Origin: Cyanobacterium stanieri PCC 7202 | GTDB taxonomy: Bacteria > Cyanobacteriota > Cyanobacteriia > Cyanobacteriales > Cyanobacteriaceae | Assembly (NCBI GenBank): GCA_000317655.1 | Contig: CP003940.1 | Coordinates: 2,365,547-2,429,546, forward strand | Length of the DNA: 64,000 nt | Reading direction: 5' to 3' | Part shown: positions 45,670-56,758 of the stretch, in pieces | Numbering within the stretch: position 1 is the first letter of the stretch | Layout: every line of letters starts with the position of its first letter | Position numbers and translations under genes: made by a program | The notes under the pieces: model-generated | What the model saw: only the letters and a program-made list of their open reading frames with translations | What the model was told of the DNA's origin: nothing | Database searches by the model: none

Positions 45670-46656
45670 CTAGGGAGTGGCTACAGGTTCTTGACTATCA
45701 ATCAAATCTCCCGCCACATCTTTAGCCTTGCCCTCTGCTAAGGTAATACCAAGACGCTGTTGTAGCGCATCAATAACCTCCTCCGCAGACTTTTGACCAA
45801 AGTTTTTGATTTCTAATAAATCATCTTGGGAATATTCCAACAAATCCGCCACAGTGTTGATCTGAGCCCGTTTGAGACAGTTGTAAGCCCTTACAGACAA
45901 ATTCAACTCCTCAATGGGGATTTGACTGGTAGGATCTTCCTCTACGGGTTGAACCTCAGTTTTTCCTCGGATATTATCAACATCTTCTAAAGGAGTAAAT
46001 AAACCTACTAAAATAGAGGCAGCCTCAGAAAGAGCCTCCTCGGGTTTCATACTGCCATTAGTCCAGATTTCTAAAATTAAGCGGTCTGCTAGTTGTCCTT
46101 CATAACGTATTTCCTCTACGCTGAAATTAACCTTAGAAACAGGCATAAACACTGAATCTATTTGCAGAAAATCAAGGGAAGAACTCTCATCATTGCCTTT
46201 TTCAATGGCACGATACCCTCTACCCTTTTCCACTTTGAATTCCATTTCTAATTTTGCACCCTTACCCAAGGTACAAATATAATGGTTTGGTTCAATTATC
46301 TCAATCTCTGATGGTAAACTGAACTGAGCGGCGGTCACCGTATCAGGACCTGTTGCCACCAAACGACCGATTTGGGGTGTGTCACTGTAGCTTTTAAACA
46401 CGAGTTCTTTCATGTTTAGCATAATTTCCAACACATCTTCCCTCACCCCGTCAATCACAGCAAACTCGTGGTTAACCCCCGCAATTCTTACGGCAGTCAC
46501 TGCTGCACCCTCTAAGTTAGATAAAAGAACCCTTCTCAAGGAGTTGCCTACGGTAATGCCCTGACCTCTTTCTAAAGGTTCTAGGACAAACTTTCCGTAT
46601 TGACCTTGATTTTTTTGAGTTTTATTTTCTAAACAGTCTATTTTAAACACAGCCAC
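45670..46656 (-). CDS. rpoA: RNA polymerase alpha subunit
   Basis: The 328-residue alpha subunit. The N-terminal assembly domain has [37 protein letters not shown]. The C-terminal domain has [28 protein letters not shown] and [17 protein letters not shown], which contact DNA and activators. The position after rpsK and before rplQ is the standard alpha operon. Confidence 0.99.
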   Translation of the reverse strand: MAVFKIDCLENKTQKNQGQYGKFVLEPLERGQGITVGNSLRRVLLSNLEGAAVTAVRIAGVNHEFAVIDGVREDVLEIMLNMKELVFKSYSDTPQIGRLVATGPDTVTAAQFSLPSEIEIIEPNHYICTLGKGAKLEMEFKVEKGRGYRAIEKGNDESSSLDFLQIDSVFMPVSKVNFSVEEIRYEGQLADRLILEIWTNGSMKPEEALSEAASILVGLFTPLEDVDNIRGKTEVQPVEEDPTSQIPIEELNLSVRAYNCLKRAQINTVADLLEYSQDDLLEIKNFGQKSAEEVIDALQQRLGITLAEGKAKDVAGDLIDSQEPVATP

Positions 46657-46769
46657 AGTGATTATTTCCTCGATGTATGAAGTCAGGTTTGGATTTGAGT
46701 TTTGATAAGTAACAGTTTTATTCCTAATAACTTGTTGTTAAAACAGCACAAGTAGGACTGGAGGCAAAA

Positions 46770-47162
46770 CTATACTCTTCTTCTTTTCGGAGGACGACAA
46801 CCATTGTGAGGAATGGGGGTGATGTCACGAATTAAAGTAATTTCTAATCCTGCTCCTTGTAATGCTCTGATGGCGGTTTCTCTTCCTGCCCCAGGTCCAC
46901 TTACCATCACCTCCACTTGTTTCATACCGTTATCCATAGCGGTACGAGCGGCGCTGTCGGCAGCGGTTTGAGCGGCGAAAGGAGTTCCTTTTTTTGCACC
47001 TTTAAAACCACTAGATCCAGCGGTTGCCCAAGAGATTACGTTGCCAGTGGTGTCAGTAATAGTAACAATGGTATTGTTAAATGTGGATTTGATATAAGCA
47101 GTACCACTAGGAATGTTCTTTTTCTGTTTTTTTGGACCTCCCCGTTTTGTGGGTTTTGCCAT
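46770..47162 (-). CDS. rpsK: 30S ribosomal protein S11
   Basis: The 130-residue protein has [47 protein letters not shown] and the C-terminal [13 protein letters not shown], the classic S11 ending. It lies in the alpha operon between rpsM and rpoA with 113-178 bp spacers. Confidence 0.98.
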   Translation of the reverse strand: MAKPTKRGGPKKQKKNIPSGTAYIKSTFNNTIVTITDTTGNVISWATAGSSGFKGAKKGTPFAAQTAADSAARTAMDNGMKQVEVMVSGPGAGRETAIRALQGAGLEITLIRDITPIPHNGCRPPKRRRV

Positions 47163-47340
47163 GGTTTTTTTACCTCTTTTACTGAATTTGTTTAATTTAG
47201 TTGTGGTTGTTAATTAATCTAATTTCTACTCTTAAGCACTAAGTTTGATGTTACTAGGAAACATGGCTAAGGGAAGATTAACAATATTTGGATGCAACGT
47301 TTTTCCGCCTAGTTGTTTTTGCTTCCACCTAACTATGTTT

Positions 47341-47721
47341 TTATTTCTTAGGTGCTTTTTTCTTCCCTGCGATAGCGACTCTACGCCCTCTACGAGTTCT
47401 GGCGTTGGTTTTGGTTCTTTGCCCTCTGACGGGTAAACCTTGACGATGACGACGACCACGGTAGGTGCCAATGTCCCCAAGTCGCTTGATGTTCATCGCT
47501 TCTAAACGACGCAAATCCCCTTCGATTTGGTAATTTTCTTCAATGTGGGCTCTGAGTTTAGCAATATCTTCGTCACTTAAATCTTTAACTCTGGTGTCAG
47601 GATTTACTCCTGTGGCAGCCAAGATTTTTTGTGAGGTTACTAAACCGATGCCGTATAAGTAGGTTAGTCCTATTTCTACTCGTTTGTCACGAGGTAAGTC
47701 AATACCGGATATCCGTGCCAT
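47341..47721 (-). CDS. rpsM: 30S ribosomal protein S13
   Basis: The 126-residue S13, which bridges the subunits at the head, has [55 protein letters not shown] and a Lys-rich tail. It is downstream of rpmJ. Confidence 0.98.
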   Translation of the reverse strand: MARISGIDLPRDKRVEIGLTYLYGIGLVTSQKILAATGVNPDTRVKDLSDEDIAKLRAHIEENYQIEGDLRRLEAMNIKRLGDIGTYRGRRHRQGLPVRGQRTKTNARTRRGRRVAIAGKKKAPKK

Positions 47722-47804
47722 GTCTAATAGTTTCCTTTTGTTTCTTTATTTTTTCCCAATTTGGTCAACTTTTGGTTTTCTTAGGTTAAACTTATGATTA
47801 AAGT

Positions 47805-47918
47805 TTATCCTTGGCGTTGTTTATGTTTTGGGTTTTCACAAATTACCATAACCCGTCCTTTACGACGAATTACACGGCATTTGTCACAGATTTTTTTGAC
47901 TGATGCTCTAACTTTCAT
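47805..47918 (-). CDS. rpmJ: 50S ribosomal protein L36
   Basis: This 37-residue gene is found by reading the minus strand between infA and rpsM. It starts [19 protein letters not shown] and ends with [13 protein letters not shown]11, C14, C27 and H32 form the zinc ribbon (C-plus type). The order infA-rpmJ-rpsM-rpsK-rpoA-rplQ is conserved in bacteria. Confidence 0.97.
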   Translation of the reverse strand: MKVRASVKKICDKCRVIRRKGRVMVICENPKHKQRQG

Positions 47919-48121
47919 AGTATTAGTTTACACTGCAAGCCTTTAATTATAACAATATTTTATTTTTGTGTCAAATATAGTATTTTGCTTATTTTCAGCA
48001 GTTTTCAACGGTTGTGAGAGGGCTATTTTTGTCACCAATTTTTAACATTTCTATTTTAAGGGAAATGATGTTTTTTTGGTTTTTGCTCTCGGTTGATTAC
48101 CATGGAACTGAAAAATATCAA

Positions 48122-48352
48122 TTAGCTTTTTTTACCTTTGAGACGATAAGTAATTCTTCCTTTACTTAGGTCGTAGGGGGTAAGTTCTACTTTGACACGA
48201 TCGCCCGGTAAAATTTTGATGTAATTACGTCTAATTTTTCCTGCGATATGGGCAAGTACGTTAAATCCGTTGTCTAAGTCCACGCGAAACATGGCGTTAG
48301 GTAAGGATTCTGTTACGGTGCCTTCCATTTCAATCAGATCTTTCTTTGACAT
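48122..48352 (-). CDS. infA: translation initiation factor IF-1
   Basis: The 76-residue OB-fold protein has [68 protein letters not shown], in agreement with the family along its whole length. It occupies the A site of the 30S subunit at initiation. Located after adk, before rpmJ. Confidence 0.98.
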   Translation of the reverse strand: MSKKDLIEMEGTVTESLPNAMFRVDLDNGFNVLAHIAGKIRRNYIKILPGDRVKVELTPYDLSKGRITYRLKGKKS

Positions 48353-48429
48353 ACAATAGTCCTCTTTATATTTTTTAAATCCTTGTTGATCATACCAAAT
48401 CTCTTGGTTTTAAGAAATTACGGTTATGG

Positions 48430-48984
48430 TTAGGATTTCACTATTGTTTGTAAGTCAGTGCTGATTTCTTCTAGGGTGCGATCGCCATTAACTGTTTTCA
48501 ATAACCCTGCATTTTGATAAAAATCAATGAGGGGAGCAGTTTTCTGACGATAAACCTCTAAACGGTTGGCGATGGTTTCCTCGTTGTCGTCTTTTCTGCC
48601 ACGACCTAAAAGCCTTTGCATTAAAGTAGAATCAGGTACTTCGAGGTTAATTACCGCCGTACAATTTTGATCTAATTCCGTCAAGAGAGTGGAAAGAAAC
48701 TCCGCTTGGGGAACATTACGGGGAAACCCGTCTAAAATCCAACCTTTTTGAGCGTCATCCTGACTCAATCTATCTTTGATCAGATCAAGAATTAACTCAT
48801 CGGGTACCAAATCGCCGTTATCCACATAGGACTTTGCTTTGACTCCTAAAGGAGTCTGCTGGGCGATCGCACCGCGCAAAATTTCCCCAGTGGAGATATG
48901 AGGAATACCCAAATGTCCCGCCAAAATTTCGGCTTGGGTACCTTTCCCCGCCCCTGGGGCGCCTAAAAAAATTAATCTAGTCAT
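48430..48984 (-). CDS. adk: adenylate kinase
   Basis: The 184-residue enzyme (AMP + ATP to 2 ADP) has a P-loop GAPGAGKGT (residues 8-16), the AMP-binding HISTGEILRGAI and GWILDGFPRN. The LID region is short, without zinc cysteines (LLGRGRKDDNEETI). It follows secY, as in many bacterial spc operons. The spacer before secY holds a heptamer array. Confidence 0.98.
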   Translation of the reverse strand: MTRLIFLGAPGAGKGTQAEILAGHLGIPHISTGEILRGAIAQQTPLGVKAKSYVDNGDLVPDELILDLIKDRLSQDDAQKGWILDGFPRNVPQAEFLSTLLTELDQNCTAVINLEVPDSTLMQRLLGRGRKDDNEETIANRLEVYRQKTAPLIDFYQNAGLLKTVNGDRTLEEISTDLQTIVKS

Positions 48985-48993
48985 ATTTTAGTA

Positions 48994-49021
48994 ATTGATA
49001 ATTGATAGTTGATAATTGATA
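48994..49021. repeat. heptamer tandem array (RTTGATA x4)
   Basis: The units ATTGATA, ATTGATA, GTTGATA and ATTGATA occupy exactly 28 bp in the secY-adk spacer, inside the ribosomal transcription block. Confidence 0.75.
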
Positions 49022-49122
49022 ATGAAATATTTACTTATCAGAATCAAATATCAGATGGTGCATAAATAACACCAAGAAAAAAAAGGAATAGTAAAGCTCC
49101 CCCCAAAAGAGGGGAAAAGACT

Positions 49123-50436
49123 TTAGTCTTTAACCATACCTTCATAACGTTGAGAGATAACATAGGTTTGAACCTGTTTCGCAGTATCAATGGCAACCCC
49201 CACCAAAATCAGTAAAGAAGTAGCACCAAAACCTTGGAAAGTAGTTACTCCCGTTGCACTTTCCACAAAAGTAGGCACAGTGGCAACAATAGTTAAGAAA
49301 ATCGCCCCCAATAAAGTTAAACGATTTAAAACCCCTTCAATGTACGCCACAGTAGCTTTACCAGGGCGAATTCCAGGGATACTAGATCCCATTTTCTTCA
49401 AGTTTTGGGCAATGTCTTCAGGATTAGAAATCAAAGAAGCATAGAAATAACTGAAGAAAACAATCAATAACGAGTAAACCACCACATACCAGATAGAACC
49501 GGGGCGCAGTGCTAAAGCGACATTATTAATAAAAGTATTGAAAGGAGTACCATCGGCAAACCCTGCCACAGAAGATGGTAAAACCAAAACCGCCGAAGCG
49601 AAAATGATGGGCATTACACCACCTTGGTTAAGTCTTAGGGGTAGGTAACTGGTACGCTCACGGTATAAGCGGCGCCCCACTTGACGACGAGCGGAAATGA
49701 TGGGAATACGACGAGTTCCTTCCTGTACAAAGACGATACCCACGATCATGACCAAGAAAACGAGGATGAGTAAGACCACTTGGGCGATCGCCTCCCTTCC
49801 TCCAGTTTGAGCATAATCGATGGTATTACCTAAAGTACGGGGTAACACCGCCACAATGTTGACAAAAATCAACAAAGAAGCACCATTTCCCAAACCTCTC
49901 TCAGTGATTACCTCAGATAGCCACATCACAAACATAGAACCAGCAGTAATCGCCAATACCGTTTCCACGATAAAAATAGGACTATCGCTGATAGCATAAG
50001 GACGGAGTAAACCAATGGTAATCCCCGTGGCTTGAATAATAGCCCAACCAAGGGCTACATAACGGGTAATTTGAGCAATTTTACGACGACCGGCTTCTCC
50101 CTCATTCTTCTGTAAATCCTCCAAAGCAGGAACAGCAGAAGTTAGAAGCTGAATAATAATAGAAGCATTAATATAGGGTAAAATTCCCAACGCAAAAATC
50201 CCCACAGTGGCTAAACCGCCCCCCGTGAAGAGATCTAAAAAACCTAAAAAAGGTAAATTTTGAACCGCCGCCTCAAAAGCCTCACGGTCAATACCCGGTA
50301 CAGGAATATAAATTCCTAAACGAACTACAATTAATAAACCTACAGTAATAAGCAAACGACCCCGAAGCCCTGCGGCCTGCGCCATTTGCATAAAGGTTTC
50401 TTGAGCAGTTGGAGTTTTTTCTCTGCTGACAACCAT
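49123..50436 (-). CDS. secY: preprotein translocase subunit SecY
   Basis: The 437-residue channel subunit of the Sec translocon has ten membrane helices. It carries the family motifs IPVPGIDREAFEAAV, GIFALGILPYINASIIIQLLTS, RTLGNTID and the cytosolic-loop segment VQEGTRRIPI. In cyanobacteria the same SecY serves plasma and thylakoid membranes. It lies between rplO and adk in the spc operon. The 170-bp spacer before it is AT-rich with no gene. Confidence 0.98.
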   Translation of the reverse strand: MVVSREKTPTAQETFMQMAQAAGLRGRLLITVGLLIVVRLGIYIPVPGIDREAFEAAVQNLPFLGFLDLFTGGGLATVGIFALGILPYINASIIIQLLTSAVPALEDLQKNEGEAGRRKIAQITRYVALGWAIIQATGITIGLLRPYAISDSPIFIVETVLAITAGSMFVMWLSEVITERGLGNGASLLIFVNIVAVLPRTLGNTIDYAQTGGREAIAQVVLLILVFLVMIVGIVFVQEGTRRIPIISARRQVGRRLYRERTSYLPLRLNQGGVMPIIFASAVLVLPSSVAGFADGTPFNTFINNVALALRPGSIWYVVVYSLLIVFFSYFYASLISNPEDIAQNLKKMGSSIPGIRPGKATVAYIEGVLNRLTLLGAIFLTIVATVPTFVESATGVTTFQGFGATSLLILVGVAIDTAKQVQTYVISQRYEGMVKD

Positions 50437-50606
50437 GATTTAAAATATCAATATAATGATGGTGAATAAATTACAATTAAGGGTCAAAAAATTGATAAAT
50501 AAAGATTAAAAACATAACCCCCTAACTTTAAGTTAAAAGTAATTAACCATTAATTGTCAATCACTTCCTATCAATTATTTGACCTCTCCCCTTAGTATCT
50601 TGACAT

Positions 50607-51071
50607 TTATTGATCAGTATTGCCATGGTCAGGGGCGGAAATTGAACCACCAGCGGCCTCAATTTTCTCCTGAGCAGATTTAGACCAAGCAGCCGCCTTA
50701 ACATTTAAAGCAACTCCTAAATCTCCATTACCTAAAACTTTCAAAGGGCCATCATTGGTGGTGATGATACCCGCATCCATTAAAGAATCGAGGGTAACTT
50801 CAGAATTAGCAGATAAACCTGCCAACTTTTCTACGTTAATGATGGTGTATTCCTTACGATTGACAACGGTAAAGTGTTTTAACTTAGGTACTCGTCTGTA
50901 AAGGGGCATTTGTCCCCCTTCAAAACCCGGTTTAGTACCAGTACCAGAACGAGATTTTTGACCTCTCATCCCAAAACCGCCACTGGCACCCTGTCCAGCA
51001 GAAATACCTCTACCGATACGGCGACGACGCTTTTTAGATGAGGGTTTGGGTCCAATATTATGAAGTCTCAT
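50607..51071 (-). CDS. rplO: 50S ribosomal protein L15
   Basis: The 154-residue protein begins [22 protein letters not shown] and has [38 protein letters not shown], typical L15. No rpmD (L30) lies between rpsE and rplO, which is normal for cyanobacteria. Confidence 0.98.
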   Translation of the reverse strand: MRLHNIGPKPSSKKRRRRIGRGISAGQGASGGFGMRGQKSRSGTGTKPGFEGGQMPLYRRVPKLKHFTVVNRKEYTIINVEKLAGLSANSEVTLDSLMDAGIITTNDGPLKVLGNGDLGVALNVKAAAWSKSAQEKIEAAGGSISAPDHGNTDQ

Positions 51072-51095
51072 AGTTATTACTATTTAGCAATGGGC

Positions 51096-51641
51096 TTATG
51101 AATAAATTTGTTCTAAAGGAATATCTCTCTCTTGGGCAGCCTCAGAGAAACTACGGATTTGCTCAAGGGCATTAACCGCCGCACGAGCGTTATTGAGAGG
51201 ATTATTAGATCCTTGTTGTTTAGCTAAAATATTTTTAATTCCTGCTAATTCTAAGACGGTACGCACGGCACCCCCTGCAATTACCCCAGTACCGGGAGCG
51301 GCGGGACGCATAAATACTTTTGCTCCACCAGCTACACCATTGCTGACATGGGTAATAGAACTAGCTTTGTTGATTTTAACGGTGATAAGGTGTTTTTTAC
51401 CGTCGGTAACAGCTTTACGAACCGCATTGATTACGTCTCCTGCTTTACCAACTCCTACTCCCACCTGACCTTTTTCGTTGCCAACAACAACGATGGCACG
51501 GAAGCTAAGTTTTTTACCACCTTTAACAACCTTACTAACACGGCGGATTTGAACCACTCTTTCTTGCCAGCTGTTGTCTTTTTCTCTACGTTTTCTTTGT
51601 TTGCCTTTGCGTTGATCTTTTTGTTCGCGCTCTTTTGCCAT
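51096..51641 (-). CDS. rpsE: 30S ribosomal protein S5
   Basis: The 181-residue protein has a highly basic N-terminal extension (about 25 residues of Lys/Arg/Glu) before [48 protein letters not shown] and [24 protein letters not shown] follow. The central double-stranded RNA-binding fold is complete. It is 12 bp from rplR. Confidence 0.98.
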   Translation of the reverse strand: MAKEREQKDQRKGKQRKRREKDNSWQERVVQIRRVSKVVKGGKKLSFRAIVVVGNEKGQVGVGVGKAGDVINAVRKAVTDGKKHLITVKINKASSITHVSNGVAGGAKVFMRPAAPGTGVIAGGAVRTVLELAGIKNILAKQQGSNNPLNNARAAVNALEQIRSFSEAAQERDIPLEQIYS

Positions 51642-51653
51642 GATGATTTCCTC

Positions 51654-52016
51654 TTAAAAGTTAAGACCTGTTTCACGGGCGGCATCAGCTAAGGCCTTGA
51701 CTCGTCCATGGTATAAGTTACCACCACGGTCAAAAACTACTTTCTCAATGCCTTTGGATAATGCTCTTTGAGCGACTAATTTACCAACTTCAGCGGAAGC
51801 ATCACAGTTGGAGCTAGAACCAAGTTTATCTCTTAATTCTTTATCCAAAGTAGATGCGCTCGCCAAGGTATGTTGGGCTACATCGTCAATTAATTGAGCA
51901 TAAATATGTAAATTGGAACGAAATACGGCTAAACGAGGGCGTTCAGCGGTGCCAGTTACTTTTTTGCGAATGCGAAGATGGCGACGTTGGACTAGATTTT
52001 TACGGTTAATAGTCAT
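51654..52016 (-). CDS. rplR: 50S ribosomal protein L18
   Basis: The 120-residue 5S rRNA-binding protein has [31 protein letters not shown] and [33 protein letters not shown] ending. It is 2 bp after rplF, so tightly coupled. Confidence 0.98.
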   Translation of the reverse strand: MTINRKNLVQRRHLRIRKKVTGTAERPRLAVFRSNLHIYAQLIDDVAQHTLASASTLDKELRDKLGSSSNCDASAEVGKLVAQRALSKGIEKVVFDRGGNLYHGRVKALADAARETGLNF

Positions 52017-52018
52017 AA

Positions 52019-52558
52019 TTATTTCTTACCTGCTTTACCTACTTTACGTCTTACATATTCACCAGCGTAGCGAATACCTTTTCCTTTATAAACTTCAGGA
52101 GGACGAACCGCACGGATTTTCGCCGCCATGTTGCCTACTAATTCTTTATCAATACCGCTGACGACGACCTCGGTATTGCTGTTAACAGCAACGGAGATGC
52201 CTTCGGGCATTTGCATTTCTACGGGTTTAGAATAACCGACGTTAAGGGTTAATTTTGATCCTTGTGCTTGGGCACGATAACCTACCCCTTGAATTTCGAG
52301 TTTTTTCTCGAAACCTTGACTGACTCCGTCAATCATGTTGGCTACGAGGGTACGGCATAGGCCGTGTCTTTCTCTAGCTTTGCGGGAGTCGTTTTCACGG
52401 TTTACTTGGATGGTTTCCCCTTCTTGGACAACGGTAACCAAAGAGGGTAATTCTCTGGCGAGGTTGCCTTTAGGGCCGGAAACGCTAACGTTTTGACCGT
52501 TAATATCGACGTTTACTTTGGCAGGTATCGCTATGGGACGTTTTCCAATACGAGACAT
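52019..52558 (-). CDS. rplF: 50S ribosomal protein L6
   Basis: The 179-residue protein has [32 protein letters not shown] at the start and [26 protein letters not shown] at the end, both classic L6. The 135-bp gap before it (toward rpsH) holds a heptamer array. Confidence 0.98.
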   Translation of the reverse strand: MSRIGKRPIAIPAKVNVDINGQNVSVSGPKGNLARELPSLVTVVQEGETIQVNRENDSRKARERHGLCRTLVANMIDGVSQGFEKKLEIQGVGYRAQAQGSKLTLNVGYSKPVEMQMPEGISVAVNSNTEVVVSGIDKELVGNMAAKIRAVRPPEVYKGKGIRYAGEYVRRKVGKAGKK

Positions 52559-52663
52559 GATTTAATTTCTAAGTTCTAAATTGTGAATTTGTCTAAGCAA
52601 TAAACAATTAATAATCTTCAATATTCCGTTTACAAAATCCCTAGGGAGTTGGTAACAAAACAC

Positions 52664-52691
52664 TGTCAATTGTCCATTGTTCATTGTCAAT
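52664..52691. repeat. heptamer tandem array (TGTCAAT-type x4) between rpsH and rplF
   Basis: The units TGTCAAT, TGTCCAT, TGTTCAT and TGTCAAT, plus a fifth degenerate TGTTACC, run up to the rpsH stop codon (52694-52696). It enlarges a spacer that is usually short in the spc operon. Confidence 0.7.
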
Positions 52692-52693
52692 TG

Positions 52694-53095
52694 TTACCAG
52701 ATGTAGCAGAGAATTTCTCCGCCGATACCTTGTTTTCTGGCTTCTCTATCGGTCATGATGCCGTGGGAAGTAGAAATAATTGCTACTCCAATACCACCGA
52801 GGACTCTGGGTAAGTCTTTTTTCTTACTATAAACCCTTAAACCGGGGGTACTTACTCTACGGATGTTATGAATAATAGGCTGACGATTTCTGCCTTTGTA
52901 TTTTAAGGAGAGTACGATGTCTTTTTTTACTCCTTCGCCGACTTCTTCGTAAGTGCCGATAAAGCCTTCGGTTTTTAATACCTCAGCGATACTGCGAGTC
53001 ATGCGAGTGCTGGGGATTGCCACGGTCGGGTGGCGTACGGCACAAGCGTTACGAATACGAGTCAGCATATCTGATATGGTGTCGTGTGCTGGCAT
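52694..53095 (-). CDS. rpsH: 30S ribosomal protein S8
   Basis: The 133-residue protein has [27 protein letters not shown], the central [23 protein letters not shown] and the C-terminal [22 protein letters not shown]. It binds the central domain of 16S rRNA and in other bacteria represses the spc operon. rpsN (S14) is missing between rplE and rpsH, as is usual in cyanobacteria. Confidence 0.98.
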   Translation of the reverse strand: MPAHDTISDMLTRIRNACAVRHPTVAIPSTRMTRSIAEVLKTEGFIGTYEEVGEGVKKDIVLSLKYKGRNRQPIIHNIRRVSTPGLRVYSKKKDLPRVLGGIGVAIISTSHGIMTDREARKQGIGGEILCYIW

Positions 53096-53124
53096 TCTTT
53101 CTTCTTTTCCTCTATTACCTTATA

Positions 53125-53667
53125 TTATTTGTCACGGAAGGGCATTCCCATCTCTTTTAGTAATGCGCGCCCTTCTTCGTCGGTGTTGGCGGTGGTGATA
53201 ATGGAAATATCAAAACCTCGAATTTGATCGATACTGTCGTATTCGATTTCGGGGAAGATTAACTGTTCACGCACCCCTAAGCTGTAGTTTCCTCGACCGT
53301 CGAAACTTTTGGGGCTTACGCCACGGAAGTCACGAATACGAGGTAATGCTAGGCTAATGAGACGATCTAAGAAAGCGTACATTTTATCAGATCTTAAGGT
53401 TACCATGGCTCCTACAGGCATTCCTTGACGGATTTTGAAACCTGCGATCGCCTTTTTAGCACGGGTAACAACGGGCTTTTGTCCAGTAATAATCGCTAGT
53501 TCACTAAGTGAGGACTCTAGTGCTTTAGCGTTCTGAGAAGCCTCTCCTAAACCTCTATTGATAACAACTTTGGTGATCTTAGGAACTTGGTGGATATTAG
53601 TATAACCAAACTGCTCCTTGAGTTTAGGAGTGATAGTTTCTTGATAATAAGTTTTTAGTCTTGACAT
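53125..53667 (-). CDS. rplE: 50S ribosomal protein L5
   Basis: The 180-residue 5S rRNA-binding protein has [48 protein letters not shown], and [26 protein letters not shown]. It lies between rplX and rpsH. Confidence 0.98.
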   Translation of the reverse strand: MSRLKTYYQETITPKLKEQFGYTNIHQVPKITKVVINRGLGEASQNAKALESSLSELAIITGQKPVVTRAKKAIAGFKIRQGMPVGAMVTLRSDKMYAFLDRLISLALPRIRDFRGVSPKSFDGRGNYSLGVREQLIFPEIEYDSIDQIRGFDISIITTANTDEEGRALLKEMGMPFRDK

Positions 53668-53715
53668 TGCTTTGGTTACTGATGGTTATAAAGTAGTACC
53701 GTTATGCTCATTGAA

Positions 53716-54072
53716 TTAATCAATGATTTCGCCAGTTTTTTTCAATTTTCTCACCTTTTTACCTTCTTCAGTAATGACATAGCTAATGCGACTAGCTACT
53801 TTTTCTTTTTCAGAATAAAGCATTACTTTGGAGCTATGAATGGGAGCTTCATAGGTGGTGATTTGACCAGATTCCCCTTGTTGACGGGGTTTGACGTGTT
53901 TGGTTCTGATGTTAACCCCTTTGACGATGACGGTGCTATCTTTGGGGATGGCTCTGAGGATTTCTCCTACTTTACCCTTGTCTTTGCCAGAGATGATTTG
54001 CACGGTATCACCTTTTTTGACGTGCATTTTATGTCTGGCGGGGGTGGTTTTGCTTTGATTTGCTGATCTCAT
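53716..54072 (-). CDS. rplX: 50S ribosomal protein L24
   Basis: The 118-residue KOW-domain protein has [48 protein letters not shown]. It initiates large-subunit assembly. It is 3 bp from rplN. Confidence 0.98.
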   Translation of the reverse strand: MRSANQSKTTPARHKMHVKKGDTVQIISGKDKGKVGEILRAIPKDSTVIVKGVNIRTKHVKPRQQGESGQITTYEAPIHSSKVMLYSEKEKVASRISYVITEEGKKVRKLKKTGEIID

Positions 54073-54075
54073 GGT

Positions 54076-54444
54076 TTAGAGTACCTCCGGAGCTAAAGAA
54101 ATGATCTTGGTGAAGTTGCGATCGCGCAATTCCCTCGCCACAGGACCAAATACACGGGTACCTCTGGGGTTGTTATCTTTGTTGATGATCACGGCGGCAT
54201 TGTCATCAAAACGAATGCTCATACCGCTTTCACGACGTAAAGAGTGTTTGGTGCGTACGATTACCGCGCGAACGATGTCAGATTTTTTCACTGCCATATT
54301 AGGAATTGCATCCTTGACGACGGCAATAATTACGTCACCGATGCCACCGTAAGTACAGTTACCGGTGGATAACACTCTTAAGCACATAATCTTACGAGCG
54401 CCACTGTTATCGGCTACGTTTAGGTAACTTTGTTGTTGAATCAT
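54076..54444 (-). CDS. rplN: 50S ribosomal protein L14
   Basis: The 122-residue protein has [25 protein letters not shown] and [25 protein letters not shown], near-universal L14 sequence. Confidence 0.99.
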   Translation of the reverse strand: MIQQQSYLNVADNSGARKIMCLRVLSTGNCTYGGIGDVIIAVVKDAIPNMAVKKSDIVRAVIVRTKHSLRRESGMSIRFDDNAAVIINKDNNPRGTRVFGPVARELRDRNFTKIISLAPEVL

Positions 54445-54484
54445 TTTTATTAGTGAATTGATTGCAAAAGGTCGAAAACCAACA

Positions 54485-54733
54485 TTAAATAGCTTTAGTG
54501 CTGATAATTTCCGCCAATTCCCAGCGTTTGGTTTTGCTGAGGGGACGGGTTTCTCTGATTCTCACGCGATCGCCCTCTTGACATTGATTTTCGGGATCGT
54601 GTGCTTTGTACTTTTTAGTTTTAACGACAATTTTGCCGTATTTAGGATGGGGGGAACGGTTTTCAACGGCAACAACAGCGGTTTTATCCATTTTGTTGCT
54701 AACTACTACCCCTACTCTTTCTTTTTGTGCCAT
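54485..54733 (-). CDS. rpsQ: 30S ribosomal protein S17
   Basis: The 82-residue OB-fold protein has [46 protein letters not shown] and [18 protein letters not shown]. It is 18 bp from rpmC. Confidence 0.98.
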   Translation of the reverse strand: MAQKERVGVVVSNKMDKTAVVAVENRSPHPKYGKIVVKTKKYKAHDPENQCQEGDRVRIRETRPLSKTKRWELAEIISTKAI

Positions 54734-54751
54734 GGATTATTTACTCACTCC

Positions 54752-54973
54752 TTATGCTTGAGTAGTGTTGGAAACTCCTCTTTGACGTTCACCTTGAACG
54801 GTCAATAATTGAGCAATCCAACGTTTAGTGTGCTTAAATTGATGAGGTGTTTCGAGGCGACCAGTGGTTTGCTCTAATCTTAGTTGAAAGAGCTTTTTCT
54901 TGGCGTTAACGATCTCTTGAGCGAGTTCCTCATCATTGAGTTTTCTTGCATCTGCGACTTTAGGAAAAGCCAT
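54752..54973 (-). CDS. rpmC: 50S ribosomal protein L29
   Basis: The 73-residue two-helix protein has DARKLNDEELAQEIVNAKKKLFQLRLEQTTGRLETPHQFKHTKRWIAQLLT. It sits near the peptide exit tunnel. It is 6 bp after rplP. Confidence 0.97.
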   Translation of the reverse strand: MAFPKVADARKLNDEELAQEIVNAKKKLFQLRLEQTTGRLETPHQFKHTKRWIAQLLTVQGERQRGVSNTTQA

Positions 54974-54979
54974 AATTTC

Positions 54980-55396
54980 TTAGTATTCCTCCGATCTGGT
55001 AATAAACTTAGTTTTGATGGGAAGTTTTGCAGCAGCGAGGCGCATTGCTTCTCTAGCGGTAGCTTCAGGGATACCAGCAATCTCAAACATAATACGACCG
55101 GGTTTTACTACGGCTACCCAGTATTCAGGGTTACCTTTACCAGAACCCATACGGGTTTCAGCAGGACGCATAGTAACGGGTTTGTCGGGGAAAATGCGGA
55201 TCCATATTTTACCACCACGGCGTACATAACGGGTAATAGCCCGACGTGCCGCCTCAATTTGGCGAGAGGTGATCCAACAGGGTTCAATGGCTTGTAGAGC
55301 GTAATCCCCAAAGTTAATGGAATTACCTCTATAAGCATTCCCCGTCATTCTGCCCCGATGTTGTTTACGGAATTTCGTTCTTCTTGGACTTAACAT
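54980..55396 (-). CDS. rplP: 50S ribosomal protein L16
   Basis: The 138-residue protein starts [19 protein letters not shown] and has [41 protein letters not shown]. It shapes the A site of the large subunit. Confidence 0.98.
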   Translation of the reverse strand: MLSPRRTKFRKQHRGRMTGNAYRGNSINFGDYALQAIEPCWITSRQIEAARRAITRYVRRGGKIWIRIFPDKPVTMRPAETRMGSGKGNPEYWVAVVKPGRIMFEIAGIPEATAREAMRLAAAKLPIKTKFITRSEEY

Positions 55397-55496
55397 AGTT
55401 TTCAGTTAATAGTTCAGAATTGCTCTCTAAAAGAGCTTGGGCTTAAAATCAAGACATGAAACTTGGGCTATGGACATCTCCAATGATGGGCGTTTT

Positions 55497-55512
55497 AAAG
55501 GCTAAAGCCTTT
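55497..55512. repeat. AAAGGC/GCCTTT hairpin in the rpsC-rplP spacer
   Basis: A perfect 6-bp stem with loop TAAA, in a 155-bp spacer that is usually short. AAAGGCTAAAGCCTTTACTAC-type sequence is common between cyanobacterial genes. A second 5-bp hairpin (GCTCT/AGAGC) lies near 55421. Confidence 0.45.
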
Positions 55513-55551
55513 ACTACAAGCCAACGAAAAATAATTTATGGAGAAGTCTAA

Positions 55552-56274
55552 TTACTCGGATCTGTCTTCAAATTTTTGGCGACGAGGCTGTCTGCGCTCA
55601 CGATTACCACGAGGTGCAGGGGTTTCTAAGTTTTCTTCACCGGGGATAACTTCACCTTTAAAAATCCAGACTTTGATGCCTAGGATTCCATAAATGGTGG
55701 AAGCTGTACGGTAACAGTAGTCGATGTCCGCACGGAGGGTATGGAGGGGAACACGTCCTTCTCTGATCCACTCGCTACGGGCAATTTCAGCACCGTTTAA
55801 ACGTCCGCTCACCTGAATCTTGATGCCTTTTACTTCAGCTTTTTCGGCTCTTTGGAGAGCTTGTCTGACTACACGACGGAAAGATACCCTTCTCTCGAGT
55901 TGAGAAGCGATAAATTCTGCCATGAGAGCGGCATTAGCATCAACATTGGCAACCTCGATGACATTAACACGAAATTGACGCTGATTTTTAAGTAAACCTT
56001 GTAAATCAGTGCGAAGTTTTTCGATGCCAGCGCCACCTTTACCCACAACTACCCCAGGACGGGCGGTATGGATAGATAGGTCGATTTGATCGGCTTTGCG
56101 GTCAATTTTGACTTCAGCAATGGAAGCATTACTGAGGTTTTTGTCAATGTACTGACGAATTAAATGGTCTTCTTGAAGAAGTTGGGGATATTCTTTCGGA
56201 TCTGCATACCAACAAGATAAATGCTCTTTGGTAATACCGAGACGAAAACCCACTGGATGTACTTTTTGTCCCAT
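55552..56274 (-). CDS. rpsC: 30S ribosomal protein S3
   Basis: The 240-residue protein has [18 protein letters not shown], a KH domain with [19 protein letters not shown], and [15 protein letters not shown]. The basic tail of about 30 residues is cyanobacteria-like. It lies downstream of rplV. Confidence 0.98.
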   Translation of the reverse strand: MGQKVHPVGFRLGITKEHLSCWYADPKEYPQLLQEDHLIRQYIDKNLSNASIAEVKIDRKADQIDLSIHTARPGVVVGKGGAGIEKLRTDLQGLLKNQRQFRVNVIEVANVDANAALMAEFIASQLERRVSFRRVVRQALQRAEKAEVKGIKIQVSGRLNGAEIARSEWIREGRVPLHTLRADIDYCYRTASTIYGILGIKVWIFKGEVIPGEENLETPAPRGNRERRQPRRQKFEDRSE

Positions 56275-56305
56275 ATTATTTTTCTAGTTCTTTTCTTGTG
56301 GTTTA

Positions 56306-56680
56306 CTATGCCTGGGGTGCTACTGCTACGGTGATGTGGCAGGTGCGTTTACGAATTTGATATGCACGACCTTGGGCGCGGGGGCGGTAACGTTTTAAGG
56401 TAGGGCCGCCATCGGCGTAAGCGGTGCTTACTACTAAGGTGGTGGGATCTAATCCTTGGTTATGCTCGGCATTGGCAACCGCAGAACGAAGAACTTTAAT
56501 GATAGGTTCACAAGCTCTGTAGGGCATAAATTCGAGAATAATTAATGCTTCTCGGTAGCTACGCCCACGAATTTGATCTAATACCCTTCTCACCTTGGAG
56601 GGTGACATTCTGATGTAACGGGCGATCGCTTTTACTTCTTGGCTGGTATCAACCTCGATTTTTTCCTTTTGTTTCGGCAT
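56306..56680 (-). CDS. rplV: 50S ribosomal protein L22
   Basis: The 124-residue protein has [41 protein letters not shown] and the exit-tunnel hairpin region [26 protein letters not shown]. Confidence 0.98.
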   Translation of the reverse strand: MPKQKEKIEVDTSQEVKAIARYIRMSPSKVRRVLDQIRGRSYREALIILEFMPYRACEPIIKVLRSAVANAEHNQGLDPTTLVVSTAYADGGPTLKRYRPRAQGRAYQIRKRTCHITVAVAPQA

Positions 56681-56758
56681 GATAGTTTGTTCAATAATTA
56701 ATATTGCTAGTAGGAAAATTGATGAAGACTCATCAACTAAAATCCTGAACCGACTGCT

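Noticed and set aside
51348-51692. Long plus-strand frames opposite the ribosomal genes (also 53704-54066, 54458-54808, 54884-55297)
   Set aside because: They are antisense shadows of highly biased ribosomal codons; the minus-strand products are certain.
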